A stretch of DNA of 64,000 nt from Galaxea fascicularis (Eukaryota > Cnidaria > Anthozoa > Scleractinia > Euphylliidae), in assembly GCA_948470475.1 (NCBI GenBank), contig OX419341.1, positions 24,261,888 to 24,325,887 on the forward strand, written 5' to 3'. Made by a program: the position numbers and the translations under genes. Shown here in pieces: positions 1 to 15,358 of the stretch. The notes beneath the pieces are model-generated. The model was not told the origin of the DNA, did not search any database, and saw nothing but the letters and a program-made list of their open reading frames with translations. Position 1 is the stretch's first letter; the number at the start of each line of letters is the position of its first letter.

Positions 1-644
1 TAATCCGGGCCTAGGTGGAGTGCAATTTGGTCTGAAATCACAAGTATGATTTTAGACCAAAATTGCACGACACGAAGTTCAATTTCCACTTAATTACACC
101 ATTGTTAATATATTAACTATGATTACACCCATTTTGAAATCACACAGTTTTTGGTCAATATTAATATTTACTTAATGCTCACTTCAGGAAAGCCAGTTTC
201 GAATTTTGATGGGCTTAAAAAAAGGATGTGATTTAGAGCAAAAAATGGTGCAATTTGGGAATAAATTGCACTGTGAGGAGCCAATCAGATTTCATGAATG
301 ACGAGTGATTTCAAAATGGGTGCAATAAAAAGTCAAATTCGCTTCACTTTTAACGTATGCATATCATGCTACATCACCTCATTGCATTTTCGTCACATGA
401 CCTGCAACTGATATTGAGTTTGAGACTGAGGTTTTGTCTATCACTAAGTTAAAGTAGTAATCTGTCTTCCTTGAAAATGAAAATAAATGTCAAAGGCTAA
501 AAGATTGAGATTTTGGTTGGTTGTCGTCATGGAAGGAAAGATGTATGGCGTTAAGTATCGCAAGTTCAAGGTTCCTTTAAAGGATCATCATTTTTCTCTG
601 TTGTGTTCCTCAGTTCACTCTGTTCTTTTGCTTTTCATTATCAG
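1..644. repeat. Intronic inverted-repeat DNA upstream of the first visible kinase exon
   Basis: No exon is recognisable here. Bases 20-40 and 47-68 form a hairpin around 'gtgcaatttggtct'. Bases 122-143 and 304-325 are an inverted pair (cacccattttgaaatcac and its complement) with one mismatch, like the ends of a MITE. A related 'gtgcaatttgagaac / gaaatcac' sequence recurs near 25120-25180. A pyrimidine stretch and AG at 643-644 form the acceptor of the next exon. I see no transmembrane exon for the first RTK, so it must lie left of the window. Confidence 0.5.
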
Positions 645-4700
<4,056 letters not shown>

Positions 4701-5206
4701 TGCAGAAATGACAGCCACAAATCTAATGAATAAGCAACAGACACGTGGTGATGAAATGTACCGGAAAAATGCCTGAAAAAAAAAAAAGACTGGAAGATTT
4801 GCTGTAGCAAAATCTGACAGAATTTACGATGATTTTTTGCAATGTCCAGCTCCACGATAAAATTTTTTTAGCGTGAAATTTGAGTCGTTAAAAAGACTTT
4901 AAAATTTGCGATAACAAAGTTAACACTGACTTGAATGTTTTGCTAAGCTAGCTGTTTTATCCTCTCCTATCCTTGGTTGTACGTGAGGACAATTACTTAA
5001 ATATTAACGTAACGGGAGTACACTGAATGGGCGACGTCGCGTAAACTCGCGTGTTCACCTTGCGAGAGTTCTCGTAGTAAAAAAGCTCACCGTTATTTAT
5101 TGTAAATACGTTTTATGGAAGATGCAAAACAAGTTGGGAGTCTTATTGTAATTTGATCATTCATGTCATAACTTGGCATATTAGTTGAAGTTCATTTGTC
5201 TTTACC

Positions 5207-5212
5207 AATAAA
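5207..5212 (+). terminator. Polyadenylation signal AATAAA for the first RTK
   Basis: AATAAA lies about 507 bp after the stop codon at 4698-4700, in AT-rich DNA, with no competing coding signal between. It is the most likely 3' end of the first RTK transcript. Confidence 0.5.
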
Positions 5213-7261
5213 AATACAGATATTCTGGTAATTGTTATAGACTGCCAATGTCATTATATTATATTTCAAAAATTTAAATTTCATTTTTCATTTGAGGGAA
5301 AATGACCATTTTCAACACATTGAAACCTCGTAGCGAGGGTAAATATAAGTACATTACAACTGTTGCGATTACATTTTTTATTTCCAAACTATTCCAAAAT
5401 ACTAAATTTTATGTTTCTAAAGATAAGCTTATCACAAATGTTTCGAGTTCTCTTGAGTAAAAGCTAAAACTCGCGGAATACAGTCTACATTTTTGTGCAT
5501 CTCATGAAATACGTTTCTCTTTATTAAAGTTATAGCATCGTTATTTTCCAAACTTTTCAGTCAGGAATTGGTAACGAGCTGCTCATAAACTACCTTGGTT
5601 TATAACTCACCAATAGAATATTTTTATTTCCTTTGCGCAATAAGCTACAGTTATGTTGGTTGTAACTTGATAATTTGTAAACTGCGATTGTCCAAGTATA
5701 TATGTCTTCTTGAGCCAGAGATGCTGATATTGGGCTGGGCCCGGTTTCTCTACTCAAGTATTACGTCAACGTACCATGACAAAGTATCACAGTTTGTAGT
5801 AGTTAAATACAGCATTTGCAATTTAAAATTACCAGTATATTCTACTGAATTCTAAGGTAGAAAATTTATTAGAGGAATTATATTTAATTTTAAGAATAAA
5901 TGAAATGAAAAATGGGCTATATTGGTGTTTAGACCGCTGTTCATATTTGGATTTGTTAGTTTGGGCCTTTATTTGCCCGTCGCTTTTCGTGACACTTACA
6001 TGACATTTTGTTATATCATGTCACGTGTTTAGTTCGCAAATGGTCGTTCGCTGGGACACAGCACAGATTGTAAGTGTTTAGTTCTTTGCCATCCTTTTGC
6101 TGGTCTTTAGTTTCTCTTAGCCTTTTTCTTATAGCAGCCTTTGTTTGCCTTTTATTGTAGTTTTCACCGTTGAACAAGCTCATTTAGTTTGCATATTCGT
6201 ATGGAGAGATTCGGAGCGAATAAAGCGAGCATTTTACGGAGTCAAACGAGTCGAATACCTGTGTAAAGCCCAGTAACAGCGAACGCCATAGACGCCACCA
6301 CAATTGGCTTTTGGTGTATTTCCTTTCCCATGCTCAACTTATTAACAACGGAAAAGTCAGTGAACTTTTTTCCCACTTTTCTCTTTTTCCAAAACCTAGA
6401 AAGTCAAAATACGCCTGTTGATATTATTGAAGCGCTAACGAGGTGCATGTTGATGCTCTCAAAAAAACGTAATCAGTTGAAAAACTATTGTAGTAATCTG
6501 AACCATTTACGGTAGCCATGTTGGAAATTGAACAATTTACTAAAGTCCTATTATCCAGAAAAGTACAAACCGGATTGTTGTAATCTTGATGCAACGTTAG
6601 ATTTATCACGGTTTGTTACCAGTTTAGTTCACTGGCTACCAATAGGAATGCTGGATATGAGTCCAGATAAGCTTAAAATTCTGGGTGGGGTCTTTTGGCA
6701 AGGGTACCTTTAAAGTGATACTCTTTCAAACCTTCCGGCTGCCCACCTTTTGTGAGGCTGTTTGCCAAATAAATTCCTGACGAGTTTTGTTTTGTTATTG
6801 TACAAAAAAAAAACAGGGATGTACGCCAAAATTATTAGGCGCTCTATGAAGCCTGGGTGTTACGGGTGCGCCACTAAATACCGCAAACTATCCCGCCTAC
6901 CCGAATGATATCACGCACGCGTTCTAAGGCGGTATTTTACCCGCCTTCTGTGATAAATTTTGACCTCTTATTTAGGAAATGATAATTACTCAAATCGGGA
7001 TTAACTGATTAATTGTTTTCCCTTTTCATCTTGTGTACCGCCGTCGCGCCTGTCTGTGAACGTATGAAATTTCCCTACTCATTTGGCTCATATCTTTTAT
7101 CGTGACACCGGGGTTATACGATACTTTGTCAAGCATGCCACTCTGCCGAGTGGAAGCGTCATTGATTTGTGTCGTGTTAGGGGTACAATTTGACGGCTGT
7201 GTTGTTGAATGAAATACGCTTGACCATTGTAAATTTGGTGGCTGTCTCGGTTCAACTGGTA
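5213..7261. other. Intergenic DNA, no recognised gene
   Basis: This is AT-rich sequence between the two RTK genes. Only short open frames without recognisable domains occur (for example 6330-6515 and 6528-6713). About 6180-6300 looks like dispersed repeat DNA, but no ends or target duplications were found. If the exon at 7262 is real, the promoter of the second RTK should lie in roughly 6.8-7.26 kb; no convincing TATA box was identified. Confidence 0.5.
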
Positions 7262-7382
7262 ATGGCTGTTCACCCACAACGAACTGCTGAGACATCTGTT
7301 ACTGCACGAAAGCTGACGACGAGTTTTCTTCGTGTTTATTTAACACTGTCCCTGTTGTGGATGCCAAACACGTTCGTTCGAG
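7262..7382 (+). CDS. Candidate signal-peptide exon of the second RTK
   Basis: The ATG at 7262 opens a 40-codon frame with a basic N-region (KLTTSFLR) followed by the hydrophobic core VYLTLSLLWM. It ends in a strong donor, CGAG|GTAAAG, in phase 1. All ectodomain exons downstream are phase 1-1, and the first of them (15359) needs a phase-1 partner carrying a signal peptide. No other signal exon was seen between the first RTK's end and 15359. The joining intron would be about 8 kb and contain the antisense BEL element. Support is compositional only. An upstream in-frame GTG/ATG extension to 7190 is possible but would bury the hydrophobic core. Confidence 0.4.
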
Positions 7383-7392
7383 GTAAAGTGCT

Positions 7393-7806
7393 TTGATTCT
7401 TTCTACATTTCTTTCCTTTTGGCTATCTAGTTTAGAACAGCTTTCGTCATGCTTCACTGATCTCCCTCAAATGATACGCTCGAATTTTTTACACTCTGAA
7501 CGTAGCTTGTTATTCGAAATATTATGTTTACTCAAATCTTATCCGGTAAAGGAAGAGATCACGCAAATTTATTCCAGCTTGCGGAACTTCAGGAATTTTC
7601 ATATCAGTGAACCGTCCCAGCTGCCCGAAGTGATAGACATGTTCTCTCTTGGAGCTGGTAACGAAAGAACGGAAGCTTTGTTTAGTTTAGACCATAGAGA
7701 AATCGTATTGGACCCTACCACTTATCATGCTCTGTCGTTAAGTGCAATTGATTTAAGAACAACAGATACAAATTTCGTGCAGCCTCTCCTTATATTTTTT
7801 GTTTAA
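7393..7806 (+). CDS. Unrecognised open frame in the putative first intron
   Basis: A 137-codon frame opened by TTG rather than ATG, with no ATG until the internal Met of DLPQMIRSNF. The predicted chain is leucine-rich with a hydrophobic end (FVQPLLIFF). I recognise no domain, and it has no clear splice sites at its edges. It starts 10 bp after the candidate signal exon's donor, so in that model it is intronic. It could be a decayed exon or chance. Confidence 0.12.
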   Translation: MILSTFLSFWLSSLEQLSSCFTDLPQMIRSNFLHSERSLLFEILCLLKSYPVKEEITQIYSSLRNFRNFHISEPSQLPEVIDMFSLGAGNERTEALFSLDHREIVLDPTTYHALSLSAIDLRTTDTNFVQPLLIFFV

Positions 7807-9262
7807 GCAACAATTACACACTAAAGAATGAAAATCGCATTCTCTAACATAACAATCTACAGTTTTACCAGTTATAGAAAGAAAAACGTTTTGTAATCAT
7901 AGTGAACCGCAGACAAGACAATAACATGTCTTGTCTGGGTTTAATTTACTGGAGCACGAGCTTGGCACACTTAAACCCTTTCAGTTAACCAAATTTGTTT
8001 TCCAGTAACGGGGCGATATAAAGGGTAACTTGGTGCTCCAAGCAGAGCTCAGTTGGAAAACTCTATGATGAACGTGCGGCGTAAGCCAGGACGCAGGCTA
8101 GAAAGACAGCGTAAATACTGTCATAAGTATTGACTACAACATCGCATGAGTCCTCAGTTAAGCCGGCCCATGGCTATGAATTACTTTCTCCTGATTTATT
8201 TTGCCTTTGCCTTACAATTAAAGCTTTGAAACCTCTTCCCTCTCAACTGCTTTGAGCATTAAAATCATCTCACTGCATTAACATTGTTGTACAATGTTTG
8301 TAGTTTCACTATCCAGTTGTACACCGGTTTATTTTTTGTTTTTGGCACCTCTCCCATTTATAAATCTGGATTTAGGTTCTGTTATCTGATAAAGATTCAA
8401 AGCTTTATAACATATATCCTCCACAAGAAGGCTACGTCACGCATCATCCGCTAATTATTTTAGTTTTCCTGTTGTAAACGTTCATGATGTGCTGTTTCGA
8501 TACTGTAAGATTATTACGGCCAGAAACGAGATATGAGAAACATACAAAACTTGTTTTTTTAAATCTCAGGTCAAAATTAAAATAGGCGAAGAACAACTGA
8601 CTTTAAAAAAATGCAGTGGTTTATTGAATTTTCTGGGACAGCAAAAATTAGTTGTTGTCAATTATGGAAAGATCAAATCTGGTCTGAATTCTCTAGCGCC
8701 TGCGCAGAGACGCTATTGGACACTCCAGCTCACGAGACGGACATAAGTGGTCACTAAATTTGTATCCACGAACTATCATCCACACGTGAGCCAAGTGTTA
8801 AATTGATCACGCAGGTTATTTTGCAAATATAAGGGTTTTGTTAAGTTTAAGGCTCAATTTAAAGACCTCCGGTACTGATGGAATTTACCCTTTTTCATTG
8901 TTGCTAAATGCGGTCTTACAATGTATTTCCCCCTCCCGCCACCGAAAAAATACAAAATTTCACAAAATGTCTTAGCTCCTAATTGCAGGTAAATTGATAG
9001 TCTATATGAACGAAATAACAGGTGATTCCGCTGGCGAGAGGAGGGATATGTATGAAACCGGTGGGCACTGTCAACCATTTAGAACAAAACCAACAATTAT
9101 ACTTAATACTGTTAAAAACTGAGCTGGAATAACCTATGCAGTTTTCAAGCAGAAAAATTTGGACTGGATTGTGTGACGGCCATCAATGGGTTTTTCACTT
9201 TATTCTTGAAACCACCTCAGGGGACAAGTGCACATTGAGAAAAATTTTTCCATTATATATAC
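7807..9262. other. Putative intron 1 sequence, nothing recognised
   Basis: AT-rich DNA with no exon, repeat end or RNA gene that I can support. A minus-strand 74-codon frame at 8854-9078 has no recognisable domain. The block ends at the 5-6 bp target duplication (ccacat) flanking the BEL/Pao element. Confidence 0.4.
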
Positions 9263-9267
9263 CACAT

Positions 9268-9474
9268 GTGTAAAATCATACACAAACAGGACAACTTCAT
9301 AGAGGTATTTCTAGACTGTATTGACTGAAATCAGAGATAACTCGATAACAAGACTTCGACTTTCTCACAAATCTCACAAGACAAACATTCTCAGAAAGCT
9401 ACAAGAGTTCAACGTTCAGTTCGTGGGGGGTGTCACGTGAAACGCACGTGACAGTCGGATTCAGTCTTCGACAC
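9268..9474 (-). repeat. 3' LTR of the BEL/Pao element
   Basis: 207 bp bounded by GTGT...ACAC on the + strand, matching 14062-14268 except one C/T difference near its right end. The adjoining polypurine tract on the inner side marks it as the 3' LTR of a minus-strand element. Confidence 0.88.
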
Positions 9475-9581
9475 ACTCCCCCCCGTTGATTGATATCATC
9501 AATCAAAGTTCAAAGTTCTAAGAAAATCTCATACAAAGGGCTAATCGAGAAAAAAAATACAGTTGACATGCAAAATCCGTC

Positions 9582-10085
9582 TTAGTTAGAGTTCACTACA
9601 ACTTCAGGGACATCCTCATCCCTGACGACTGTAATAGGGATAACATTCGCCCTCTGTGGCGCAGGGTTAGCAGGTTTGGTGTCCAGCCTGACATCCAAGG
9701 GGTAGAGCCTCTGCACTGGACGTCTCCACTGTGATTTAGGTGAAATACCAGACTTCACTTCTCCAACAATCAACTCCTGCTCGACTCTTCTTCGCTTGAG
9801 ATTAGATACAAAACGCAGAACTTACGCGGTAACTCGTACCAGTCTTTGTAGACTACTGAACCTTTCCAGAAGAATAATGCGACCGAGATTCCTTGTATTC
9901 CTCGACGCCACTCTGTCAGAGGCAATGCTGGCAAGAACGGTACCATCACGCTGTTTCTTAAGACTACTCAAAGCTTCCTTCTTCAGTTCAAGGCGAGGAT
10001 CTGATTCATTGCTTGTAACCTCAGAATTCCTTGGAAGATTCGGCCAGACCTCTTTACTCTTCAGAAGAAACTCGGGCCCTTTCCA
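9582..10085 (-). pseudogene. BEL/Pao Pol remnant lacking the integrase core
   Basis: Minus-strand reading continues past the TGA through the pre-integrase stretch (RFSSLQRLVRVTA...LRFVSNLK). It then passes almost directly into a C-terminal Pol segment (GEVKSGISPKSQWRRPVQRL). The zinc-binding and DDE integrase domains that normally lie between are absent, so several hundred residues have been lost by internal deletion. Confidence 0.7.
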
Positions 10086-11582
10086 TCACAAGTGATTGAC
10101 TACTAGCTTGGAAGCCAATGAACCGCGAGAACAGATATCAGCCGGATTAGACTTCGATGGGCAGTAATCCCACTGAGCTGGTTTCACCAGTCGACGAATC
10201 TCCATCACTCTATTTTGGACGAATTGTTTAAATTCTCTGTTTACGCCCCAAATCCACCACAGAGCAATTTGAGAATCCGACCAGCAGAATACCGAATCAA
10301 CATTCAGTGTTCCTTCAAATGTTGTTAAGACAGTGTAAACCAATCGAGCCAAAATCAGGGCACCAAGCAATTCCAGTCGGGGTATAGTGTCCCCATTGAT
10401 GGGTGCAACTCGGGTTTTCGATGACACAAGCTGGGTGAACACAGTTCCATCAGTCAGTTTGATGCGTAAATAGACAACTGCTCCATATGCTTTCTCGGAT
10501 GCATCAGCAAACCCGTGGAGTTGGATGCTCTTTAAATCTACCAACGACGAACCATGAAAATAATGCCTCTTCAACTGCACTGTTCTGACCTCCTTTGCAT
10601 CTTGAACAAGTTTCAGCCACTGTTCATGAAGAAATGAATCAACCGGGTCATCCCAGTCCATCTTAGACTTACAAACAGATTGGAAGACAATCTTAAACAG
10701 AATGGTGACTGGGCTTAGTAGACCAAGGGGGTCATACAGCTTACTCGTCGTACCAAGAATAGCTCTCTTTGTAACAGGATCACTACTGTTGGTTTTCAAT
10801 GGAGAGGCCAAGTCTAGGGATAACATATCTTCTTGACTGTCCCATCCTACTCCAAGTACTTTACACCTTACAGCACTGGGGTTGTTCCTTGTCTCGAACA
10901 GAGAACTTGAGAAAGTCTGATCTTCCTCTCGAACCTGGGGTTCTTCAGCAGATTGAGCTGGAACTTCATTGACTTGGAGAGACTCACTTTCAGATTCTTC
11001 AATTCTTTCTTGCACTAGCACAGAGTTAGAAATCCACTTTCGCATATTGAACCCTCCACTCTTGAAAGATGACTTCAGATTGTTGTACATCTCGAAAACT
11101 AGATCATCAGAATCGTCTCCACCTACAAAGTCATCAACATACAAGCTCTTCAGAACACTCTCTGCAAATTCTTTGGGAACATCAGTGGAGGTAAGGTGAT
11201 GACGAATGGTTGCATTCAACAAGAAGGGGCTAGAAGAAACGCCAAAAGCAACTCTTGCAAATCGGTACACTTGGAGATTCGGGTGTTTGCTGGTGATGTC
11301 ATCAACCCACAGGAAGCGAAGATAGTCACGATCTCTTGGGTCAACAGAAACATTCAGAAAGGCTTTCTCAATGTCTCCTATGATGGCCACTTTGTGAGCA
11401 CGGAACCTCACCAGGATGTCATAAATAAGGGGAGACAGTGGTGGACCAGCATAAAGACAGTCATTAAGGCTAGGTGCGGTTTTTTCTGCTCTAGCACTGG
11501 CATCATAAACCACGCGCAGCTTTGTGGTTTCCTTGTCAACACGAATCACTTCATGATGAGGAATGTAATGCACCTTACCCAC
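10086..11582 (-). pseudogene. pol: BEL/Pao reverse transcriptase and RNase H
   Basis: A 498-codon frame. RT motifs: VVYDASA near the start, DIEKAFLNV, and the catalytic YVDD (LYVDDFVGG). RNase H follows (LHGFADASEKAYGAVVY and later FCWSDSQIALWWI). It ends at a TGA where relatives read tryptophan; the same frame then continues (GPEFLLKSKEVWPNLP). RT copies element RNA into DNA inside Gag particles. Upstream frameshift and downstream stop make a full Pol unlikely from this copy. Confidence 0.85.
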
Positions 11583-12370
11583 CCATTGTTAGTCCCTTGT
11601 TCCACTGGTTCAACAATTCCTTGTTTCAGCTGCTCTTGTATGACATCATTGTAGTGCCTTGACACATCAGGTTTGAGACTCAGACGCTTCAAGAGTGACA
11701 TCAGCCTTGATTTGCACAACACAAGATTATCTGGAAGAAGTTCATGATCCTCCTTAAAGGGTAGCCGCACTTGATATCTTCCTTTCACAAATTCAACTTC
11801 ACTCACAAACTTGTCGTACAGAGTCACACTGTTATCTTGGATTCCGAGAGATTCATAGTCCCAGAATTTTCTCACTTCAGATGCAAGCTCATCATTGATA
11901 ACACTTGATTCGACTTTCAGAACATGTGTCGCAGTGAGATTGACTGTGTTAGCCTGGCCATGGTCAGCCATGACCACAGTGGGCCCAGAGAGGACAAATC
12001 CTAATTTCGTAGCAATGGCAACAGGTTCCCATGGCGCACCCCTTATGATAGTACCTTCGACCAATGACCAGTAGTAGTCGGCCCCAATGAGAATACTGAC
12101 TGTTACATCTCCCCCACCAGCCCTGTCAGCCAGAGGAAGATCATGGAGGTGTTCATAGCTACACCGAGTAAGCCTAGTGGATTGTTGAGACAGGGGGCCA
12201 CATATCACTGGTACTACATAAGCTTGAATATACACACTTGCATCACATATGGTTTTGATACCCACTTGAACAATTTCACATGTTCGTAACCTGGCATCTG
12301 ATTCACCAAAGGCTTTGATGAGAAGTGAATCTTTACCAAGAACTGGTAGATCAAGTTTGTCTTTGACACT
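11546..12370 (-). pseudogene. pol: BEL/Pao protease C-part to RT N-part, broken fragment
   Basis: Open minus-strand reading from the MITE edge (12370) through the ATG at 12265 to 11546. It holds the rest of the retropepsin-like region (LIGADYYWSLVEG) and the region before RT ending EPVEQGTNNG. The RT frame continues in a different phase from about 11582, so a frameshift lies at 11575-11590. It is presumed non-functional as it stands. Confidence 0.8.
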
Positions 12371-12375
12371 CTGAG

Positions 12376-12532
12376 GGCCTGATTACATGAGCCGGGCTGG
12401 CCCGGTTAACCGGGCTGGTTTGAGTTTGCCGGGATCTCGGCATGTTTGTTAAACGCAACAAAAATCAACTTCGCGATTACATGACAACCGGGCCAGCCCA
12501 CACCGAAGCAGCCCGGCTCATGTAATCAGGCC
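12376..12532. mobile_element. Nested MITE (157 bp) splitting the BEL protease
   Basis: Perfect 16-bp terminal inverted repeats (ggcctgattacatgag) with further GC-rich palindromy inside (CCGGGC motifs), flanked by the 5-bp duplication ctgag (12371-12375, 12533-12537). The protease reading ends in SYVTQ on one side and resumes with SVKDKLDLPV on the other, so the insertion is later than the retroelement. It has no coding capacity. The superfamily is unassigned. Confidence 0.85.
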
Positions 12533-13975
12533 CTGAGTCACATAAGATCGTTGACTGCATGAATCAAACACGAGACAGAGATTTAGTGGACGACTTTCCT
12601 TGTCTGGACGCACCACTTCAGCAGTTGCAGTCTGTAACAAGACTGACCGTCTTGACTGATCCACATACATACTGGTAGAGACATTTGCAACATTGTGAGT
12701 TTGTTCTTGCCCTCCCAGAGTTTGTTCATGACGATCACAAATAGCTAAATGATGGGCTCCTTGACAATTGAAACATTTCACAGTGCTTTTACAGTTGCGT
12801 GACAGATGCCCGGGTTTGAGACAAAGATAACATCTGCCCTTCCTCCTAAGAATTTGCCTTCTAGACTCAGCAATTGTGACAACATTACATTTAGAGCTCT
12901 GATGATCTTGATTGCAAAACGAACACCACACACGAGATAACTGCATGTTCCTAGCACTGTCAGAATATAAAGCTGATGTAGAAAAAGGTGACTCACCTCT
13001 TTGACACGAACTTGAGGACCTCAGATCCTTAGAGTTCACCAGACATTGTTCTCTCAGTTGCAGTTCCTTGTGGAATTCACGCAGTATATCCTTCATTTCC
13101 CACGTTTCCGATTCCAAATTTCGTGAAATAGCAATTCTGAATTCCTCCGGTAGTTTCTGCATAATAATCGGCGTTAAGAAACAACCATACATATCAGACG
13201 AAATTTCCATACTTTCTAATCCACGAACATGCGATTCCACTGTATCGTACAAGCTTCGAAGTCGCTTAACTTCACTCATCGATGTCACCTTGGGAATTTT
13301 CGTGAGCGCCTCCATATGGCTGGAGATCACAATCTGTCGGTTTCCAAATCTTCGTTTGAGTAATTCGACGGCCTTTTCGTAGTTAGCACTCGTCAGGGCA
13401 AGGCCAGCGACGACACTTTGCGCGGTGCCTGTTACGAGAGACTTTAGATAGTTGAATTTATCGACTCCGGACAGGTTCGGATTCTTGTGGACTGCTGACT
13501 CGAAAGATTCCCAAAAGGGATACCACTCGATGGGGTTTCCGTGAAATTTCCTCAGCTCAAGCTTAGGTAGCTTTGCGTGCGTGTAAACTTTCGATAAACA
13601 ACCGTGGGAAATTCCCGCGCTTTCTGGAGAAACGGATGGGGACGATTGCTGACTCTCTCCTTGTGATTCTTGCGCTGCCAATGCAGATTCTAAATCCACT
13701 ATACACTCCTGAATAGCACTTGTTAGATTACAGCTCTCATAAACATCGGTATCAATCTCTGACTCATCCTCTAAAAGCTCGACTATGTCACGATCTAGAG
13801 CCTGAAGCTCTGAACACTTGGCTTGAAGAGCGGTACGAAAAAGTCTCAACCTTTTCACTTCGATGGGATTCCCTCCAGCGATTAAATCTTGAGCATCAGC
13901 GATTGTTTTCCGCACAAATTTTCGATGGCTTTCGCGAAACTTTATGAGATTCTTCAATTTCTTCTTACCAACCAT
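12518..13975 (-). CDS. gag: BEL/Pao Gag and start of protease
   Basis: The frame stays open to an ATG at 14077, but that lies inside the LTR. The ATG at 13975 (MVGKKKLKNL) is the sensible start, leaving about 485 residues. Seen in order: a charged, helical N-terminus; a BEL-type Gag core around FHGNPIEWYPFWESF; two zinc knuckles, CYLCLKPGHLSRNC and CFNCQGAHHLAIC; then the aspartic-protease start LVFDSCSQRSYV. The expected DSG is DSC here. Translation runs into the MITE at 12532 and stops. Gag packages element RNA in cytoplasmic particles. Expression would be antisense to the RTK. Confidence 0.85.
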   Translation of the reverse strand: MVGKKKLKNLIKFRESHRKFVRKTIADAQDLIAGGNPIEVKRLRLFRTALQAKCSELQALDRDIVELLEDESEIDTDVYESCNLTSAIQECIVDLESALAAQESQGESQQSSPSVSPESAGISHGCLSKVYTHAKLPKLELRKFHGNPIEWYPFWESFESAVHKNPNLSGVDKFNYLKSLVTGTAQSVVAGLALTSANYEKAVELLKRRFGNRQIVISSHMEALTKIPKVTSMSEVKRLRSLYDTVESHVRGLESMEISSDMYGCFLTPIIMQKLPEEFRIAISRNLESETWEMKDILREFHKELQLREQCLVNSKDLRSSSSCQRGESPFSTSALYSDSARNMQLSRVWCSFCNQDHQSSKCNVVTIAESRRQILRRKGRCYLCLKPGHLSRNCKSTVKCFNCQGAHHLAICDRHEQTLGGQEQTHNVANVSTSMYVDQSRRSVLLQTATAEVVRPDKESRPLNLCLVFDSCSQRSYVTQGLIT

Positions 13976-14061
13976 GGTTCCCGCGAGTCTTTGCCCTTTC
14001 ACAATCCGCACATGCGATCTCTTCGAATGATTTCTGAGTTCCCGGGTCTCGGCACCAAATT

Positions 14062-14268
14062 GTGTAAAATCATACACAAACAGGACAACTTCATAGAGGT
14101 ATTTCTAGACTGTATTGACTGAAATCAGAGATAACTCGATAACAAGACTTCGACTTTCTCACAAATCTCACAAGACAAACATTCTCAGAAAGCTACAAGA
14201 GTTCAACGTTCAGTTCGTGGGGGGTGTCACGTGAAACGCACGTGACAGTCGGATTCAGTTTTCGACAC
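14062..14268 (-). repeat. 5' LTR of the BEL/Pao element
   Basis: Near-identical partner of 9268-9474. It is followed on the minus strand by the primer-binding-like sequence. The element's promoter should lie here, directing transcription antisense to the host RTK. Confidence 0.88.
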
Positions 14269-14273
14269 CACAT

Positions 14274-15358
14274 TCCTTTTCTTTTTTCACCGTTAATGTA
14301 AGGCATTTCTTTGGTGTCCACCTCGTCACCTTAAATCGTCGTTTTTCATTTCTTTTCAGTTCCACAATACTACAACTTTTTTTGTGACTGCTGCTGATTT
14401 CACAATTTTCTGTTGAATTTTTGCCGATACAAAAGAAAAATCAACCTGTCACTTGGGAATGCACGAAAAGAAAAGCTTCTGGAATTAAATATCTTATATT
14501 CAATTTTAGCAGGATTTGGGCTGCACAATAATTCATTCTGAGTGACCGCTAAGTTCGGATCTTGGTTTGAACGAAAGTGAACGCTCATGCGTGCCAGTCG
14601 GATAGGCACTCTTTGATAGCGCCAAATTTTTGTAGCACGACCCGATGGCCATGATTTCACAGGACGCTTCATGTATCCCTTATTCTAGGCCATTCAACCA
14701 CGCACGTAACATTCGAAAATTATGTTCATTTGCTTCTTGGCTAAATGAAGTAAAGCCATCTGAAGGGAAAATTACATAGTTCTTGCGCTTCTTACAAAGT
14801 TGGTGGTGTCTAAGGCAGGCGTAACTGACGTGTAAATACTGCAGCTCACCTCATAACAAAATGTCGTTCAATTTCAATGTATGCACTTCTGTGCCTTCAC
14901 CACCAGTAAAGTTTTGGTAGGAAAGGTGGTTTTATTCGCGGTCATGTGGTGATCAAAGAAAAAATTTTGGATTTCTGGGAACTGTCTCTGTTGTTTAGTA
15001 ATACCGACCAAGACGATCTCTATAAACGGCCTTCTGAGCAAAACAACAACTTCCGAATGCATTCTGTAATTACCAAATTACCACGAGCTACTGTTGACTT
15101 GTGACACTGTGTGTCCTGCCATATGACTAAGCCCTTCGGTAGTATATGAAGCCTCAGGTGTCTTTTGGTTTGCATTGAACAGAAAAACAAACGGAAAGTA
15201 CACTGAATTTACCCAACAAGAGAAAAGGAATACGTGTGAAATTGTGTACATTGTATCATCTCTCTGGACACAAAGCATCTAAACAGGGGCGGGGGTGGCC
15301 TGAGAAGGATTCAGACCTTTTTTCCCGTTCTCAAACCAAATGATTCATTTCATTCTAG
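14274..15358. other. Intron remainder before the first Ig exon
   Basis: No domain-bearing frame or repeat ends found. Minus-strand frames at 14400-14672, 14874-15062 and 15078-15278 show no recognisable features. A pyrimidine tract ending CTAG at 15357-15358 is the acceptor of the first Ig exon. Confidence 0.4.

Larger units (their letters stand above)
9268..14268 (-). mobile_element. BEL/Pao LTR retrotransposon, antisense in the RTK intron, defective
   Basis: Two 207-bp LTRs differing at one base flank a minus-strand gag-pol. The host sequence ccacat appears on both sides (9262-9267 and 14268-14273), a 5-6 bp target duplication. A primer-binding-like sequence (minus strand TTTGGTGCCGAGACCCGGG, 14041-14059) follows the 5' LTR, and a G-run polypurine tract (about 9476-9486) precedes the 3' LTR. 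Gag, protease and RT/RNase H have BEL/Pao signatures. Defects: a MITE inserted in the protease, a frame break near 11575-11590, a TGA at about 10086, and no integrase core. One LTR mismatch suggests a recent insertion, so it probably moved with integrase supplied by relatives. Confidence 0.9.
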
